A DNA stretch of 64,000 bases from Pontibacter roseus DSM 17521 (GTDB lineage Bacteria; Bacteroidota; Bacteroidia; Cytophagales; Hymenobacteraceae), in NCBI RefSeq assembly GCF_000373265.1, contig NZ_KB890768.1, positions 62,001 to 126,000 of the forward strand, read 5' to 3'. Under the pieces are notes generated by a model. It did not search any database, had not been told where the DNA came from, and worked only from the letters and a program-made list of their open reading frames with translations. The position numbers and the translations under genes are program-made. Positions 61,497 to 64,000 of the stretch are shown here, piece after piece (position 1 is the first letter of the stretch; every line of letters begins with the position of its first letter).

Positions 61497-61901
61497 ATGA
61501 ACAAGACTCTATTCATTTTCGGCTTTTTGTCATTCGGCATCTGTAGTGCTGCTATTCTACAAGATGGGATTATCAGGATTGGTAAGTTCGCTTACAAGAC
61601 TAAAAAGTCGAAAGTGTTTTTGAAGGACGAGTCTTACCACTGTGACTGGTTTTCTCTGTATTCACCAGGTGATGAGCATCAGGCTGGCCTCATAGTCGAA
61701 GCAAAGCGAAATGACACTTTATTTGTAAGTGGCACCTATAAGATTGAACCTAATGAGTTTATTGTAACTAATTATTACCATTACAGGCACAGCCACGAGC
61801 CAGACTCATCGGTAAAAATCTTTGCACAGCACGCAGGGGGGAAACTGAAACTCAGTTCATTCATTGAATATACCGATGGTATTGCAAAACAGATTAGATA
61901 A
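61497..61901 (+). CDS. Small secreted protein of unknown function
   Basis: 134 residues. The signal peptide-like start (MNKTLFIFGFLSFGICSAAI) contains a Cys at 16. The mature part is basic and beta-rich, with several Tyr/His pairs (NYYHYRHSHEP). No family recognised. AT-rich like the gene at 60795 and placed directly after the attC-like repeat. The downstream 61902-62044 holds no gene. Confidence 0.65.
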   Translation: MNKTLFIFGFLSFGICSAAILQDGIIRIGKFAYKTKKSKVFLKDESYHCDWFSLYSPGDEHQAGLIVEAKRNDTLFVSGTYKIEPNEFIVTNYYHYRHSHEPDSSVKIFAQHAGGKLKLSSFIEYTDGIAKQIR

Positions 61902-62044
61902 ACAAATGAACTGCCGATAACGCGGTCTTCCCTAAATACAGGCAGCAGTGCAAGTGCCTGGTACTACAACCATGAGGCTGACGAATCACAGAATGCTCTA
62001 TTTCCGAAAGCCTCTCACCATCAACCAAAAACCACCACTACCCC

Positions 62045-62476
62045 ATGAAACAACTTAACCTCCTGCTTTTCCTCCTGTTGCCCCTCCTCTATTCCTGCAA
62101 ATCCGATTGCGACAACCTGGAATGCCTCTCGGAGGATGCTTTCGCCTTTACCATCAAATCCAGTGAAACGGGCGAGGATTTGCTGTTCGGGGACTCCCCT
62201 CAGCTTACAAAAGATAACATAGAGGTATACTATACCGCTAACGGCACCCGGCAGGCAGCTTCCATGCGGTTAGACATGGACTATGCGCTGGTGGGTCTGG
62301 ACCGGGAGGTACAAACCTACTATGTGACTGCGCTGGACAAAACCGACACCATACAGGTGGTATCGTCTACCATCCCTTCGTCGGAGTGCTGCCCCAGCAC
62401 AACGGTGATAGAAAAAATCACGGTTAACGGAACAGCGGTGCCGGAAGACACTTGGGTGATTGACCTGTTCCGGTAA
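62045..62476 (+). CDS. Small lipoprotein with Cys-rich segment
   Basis: 143 residues. Lipobox LLYSC (Cys 18), then CKSDCDNLECL and later SSECCPST, suggesting disulfides in the mature protein. Beta-sandwich-like remainder. No family recognised. GC content returns to the window average here, in contrast to 60795-61901. Confidence 0.75.
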   Translation: MKQLNLLLFLLLPLLYSCKSDCDNLECLSEDAFAFTIKSSETGEDLLFGDSPQLTKDNIEVYYTANGTRQAASMRLDMDYALVGLDREVQTYYVTALDKTDTIQVVSSTIPSSECCPSTTVIEKITVNGTAVPEDTWVIDLFR

Positions 62477-62566
62477 GCCTACAATAAAAACCACCTCCCA
62501 CAGGCATCAGCTATACCTGACTATACCTTCAGTACCTCCACGCTATACCTGTTCCCAAAGCATAAT

Positions 62567-63262
62567 ATGAAAAGAAGTCTACACCTCCTGTCCATTGCTT
62601 TTCTCCTGTTCCTGGCCAGCTGCTCCAAAGACGAGGACCCGACTCCCCCTGTAGAAGAAGAGCCACTGACGGCAGAACAACAATATTTTCTGAAGATAGC
62701 CTTAGGCAGCGAGTTGGGCCAGAGCAGCGCCGTCATCCGGAAGTGGTCGCAGGACATGAAGGTGTTCGTGCCGGATTCCTCCAACACCGAACTGATGACG
62801 GAACTGAAGCGCGTGATGGGCGAGATAAACGGCCTGAGCCAGAGTATACAGGTTAAGCGCGTGATGACGATGCAGGAGGCCAACTATGTCATCTTCCTGA
62901 GCGACAAAGACACTTACGCCCGACACGAGCCTAATGCGGCGGCCTACGTGGATAACAACTGGGGCCTGTTCTGGATATACTGGACCTCTGGCCATACCTT
63001 GACCAGAGGGAGCATGTATGTGGATGTGGTCCGCAACACTGACATCAACTGCATGAAGCACCTGCTGCGCGAAGAGCTCACCCAAAGCCTCGGCCTGATG
63101 ATAGACACCGAAGACTACGCCGAAAGCATCTTCTACCAGCGCTGGACCTGCACCCCCAGCTACGCCGAGATAGACAAAAAGCTCATCAGCTACATCCTCA
63201 ACCCCAAAATCCAGTCAGGTATGGGCAGAGCGGAAGTCATACAAGTGCTGCGGACACTCTAG
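62567..63262 (+). CDS. DUF2927-family lipoprotein
   Basis: 231 residues. Lipobox FLASC (Cys 19) and an acidic/Pro linker (KDEDPTPPVEEEP). The DUF2927 domain is recognised from the segment HLLREELTQSLGLM (about 165-178), resembling a degenerate metallopeptidase helix (HxxREE), and from MYVDVVRNTDINCMKH before it. Function of the family is unknown. Follows the Cys-rich lipoprotein gene after 90 bp. Confidence 0.82.
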   Translation: MKRSLHLLSIAFLLFLASCSKDEDPTPPVEEEPLTAEQQYFLKIALGSELGQSSAVIRKWSQDMKVFVPDSSNTELMTELKRVMGEINGLSQSIQVKRVMTMQEANYVIFLSDKDTYARHEPNAAAYVDNNWGLFWIYWTSGHTLTRGSMYVDVVRNTDINCMKHLLREELTQSLGLMIDTEDYAESIFYQRWTCTPSYAEIDKKLISYILNPKIQSGMGRAEVIQVLRTL

Positions 63263-63392
63263 CCAGGTATAAGTATAGCTTCTCAGCGAATTCCCGCAAA
63301 GGACGTGGCCAGTCTCTAGAGACAGACGCCTATACCTGCCCACCAAGAAGTCACAGTGTGATGTCGCTACAGTAACTTTCTAACTCTCCAAC

Positions 63393-63728
63393 TCAAAGCA
63401 GTTCCTTTGCCGGGTCCCAGAACAGCTTCTGGAACTCCACCACCTGGTCATTCTCCACCTTCACCCCTTCCTGCTCCAGGCGCTCTTGCATGGCGTTGGA
63501 CGCTTCGAAGTGCTGCTTGCCGGTGAGCATACCTACCCGGTTCACCACCCGGTGCGCCGGTATTCTGGCGAAAGGCTGCGAGGCGATAAGTGCCCAGCCC
63601 ACCATGCGGGCCGAGCCTTTGGAGCCCAGGTAACTGGCAATAGCGCCGTAGGAGGTGACACGCCCCTCCGGAATCAGCCGCACCACGTCATACACATCCT
63701 CAAAGAAGTTCTTTTTGCTTTCGCTCAT
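63393..63728 (-). CDS. Alkyltransferase-like protein (ATL; MGMT fold without the active Cys)
   Basis: 111 residues with the DNA-binding domain of O6-alkylguanine-DNA alkyltransferase: VVRLIPEGRVTSYGAIASYLG with the Arg finger region and SARMVGWAL. The canonical PCHR(V/I) active site is PAHRVVN, with Ala in place of Cys, so it should bind but not repair O6-alkylguanine, as ATL proteins do when they pass damage to nucleotide-excision repair. The TAACTC repeat lies right at its 3' end. Confidence 0.9.
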   Translation of the reverse strand: MSESKKNFFEDVYDVVRLIPEGRVTSYGAIASYLGSKGSARMVGWALIASQPFARIPAHRVVNRVGMLTGKQHFEASNAMQERLEQEGVKVENDQVVEFQKLFWDPAKELL

Positions 63729-63900
63729 GCTGCTTTCAAAATTATTTGAAACCCTTTTAAACCTATTTAAGCGCCGTCTGTCTTACAAAAGTACCTGTTG
63801 GTAGAGTACGTCTCCCGGATATTTTCTAATACAGTGGCAAGGGTGTAAATTTATACGTCTTTTGGCAAAGCACATCCTGTAGACCCACTTTGGAATTATA

Positions 63901-63908
63901 TACCTTTG
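63901..63908 (+). promoter_or_regulatory. -7 element of the truncated right-edge gene
   Basis: TACCTTTG, preceded by TATA, is 35 nt before the ATG at 63943. No TTG is seen at the expected -33 distance. Confidence 0.4.
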
Positions 63909-63942
63909 AGGTCGGTTCAAATAAACTGTAGTTGAAGCATAA

Positions 63943-64000
63943 ATGAATAAAACAGTCAAAACAATCCTACTCTTGGTGGTGGCCGCTCTGGCAGGCTACT
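63943..64000 (+). CDS. Start of an exported or membrane protein (cut by window edge)
   Basis: 19 complete codons are visible, MNKTVKTILLLVVAALAGY, a basic start and hydrophobic core typical of a signal peptide or membrane helix. The matching -7 box upstream supports a real start. Nothing can be said of the function. Confidence 0.6.
   Translation, partial: MNKTVKTILLLVVAALAGY

Overview
The window looks like chromosomal DNA of a Bacteroidota bacterium of the Cytophagales/Hymenobacteraceae type (Pontibacter-like). This is inferred from four things. GC content is about 55 percent. Promoters fit TTG - N19-21 - TAnnTTTG, and most starts lack a clear Shine-Dalgarno. Secreted proteases, lipoproteins and DUF2911 / DUF2461 / LytTR-LytS families of that phylum are abundant. 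Strong hairpin terminators follow many genes. I see no rRNA, transposase, integrase, phage gene or CRISPR array.

Layout. 1-7113: a truncated histidine-phosphatase lipoprotein, a TPR protein with an embedded HEXXH peptidase motif, two paralogous PAP2 phosphatases on either side of tRNA-Leu(CAG), then RNA cyclic phosphodiesterase, CinA-type amidohydrolase and a methyltransferase. 7188-7895, 15945-16675 and 44304-44886 hold three copies of a non-coding modular repeat, each with a nested unit of about 202 bp bounded by inverted repeats. 8014-18310: M61 peptidase, envelope proteins, metallo-beta-lactamase-fold hydrolase, sodium/solute symporter, MsbA-like ABC exporter, DUF2911 protein. 18391-23719: methyltransferase, then a minus-strand operon of LmbE-like deacetylase, a 47-residue membrane protein and a second sodium/solute symporter whose start overlaps it. 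24127-35688: small housekeeping and redox genes (DUF2461, Rieske, STAS-like, amino-acid permease, two alpha/beta hydrolases, FAD oxidoreductase, M49-like peptidase, deoxynucleoside kinase). 35982-44202: disordered small protein, GAF protein, CDGSH protein, acyl-CoA-binding protein, oligopeptidase B-like S9 peptidase. 44918-55006: quinone reductase, GNAT, subtilisin, cyclophilin, glycosyltransferase, MtfA-like peptidase, second S9 peptidase, Gly-rich protein, second STAS-like protein. 55083-60375: iron-related genes ([2Fe-2S] protein, ferritin), cupin and a LytS/LytTR two-component pair. 60795-62040 is an AT-rich island of two small secreted proteins separated by an attC-like inverted repeat. 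The end carries two lipoproteins, an alkyltransferase-like protein without its active-site Cys, and a truncated gene.

The strongest unexplained signal is a short DNA word, TATACC / GGTATA (often TATACCTG / CAGGTATA). It is strongly over-represented on both strands, in all reading frames and between genes, and it forces the otherwise rare Ile codon ATA after Gly GGT. Much of the gene content serves the envelope and peptide economy: seven peptidases, several lipoproteins and transporters. I do not see a classical defence or mobile-element system. The candidates for something undescribed are the iterated word, the modular repeat and the cassette-like island.
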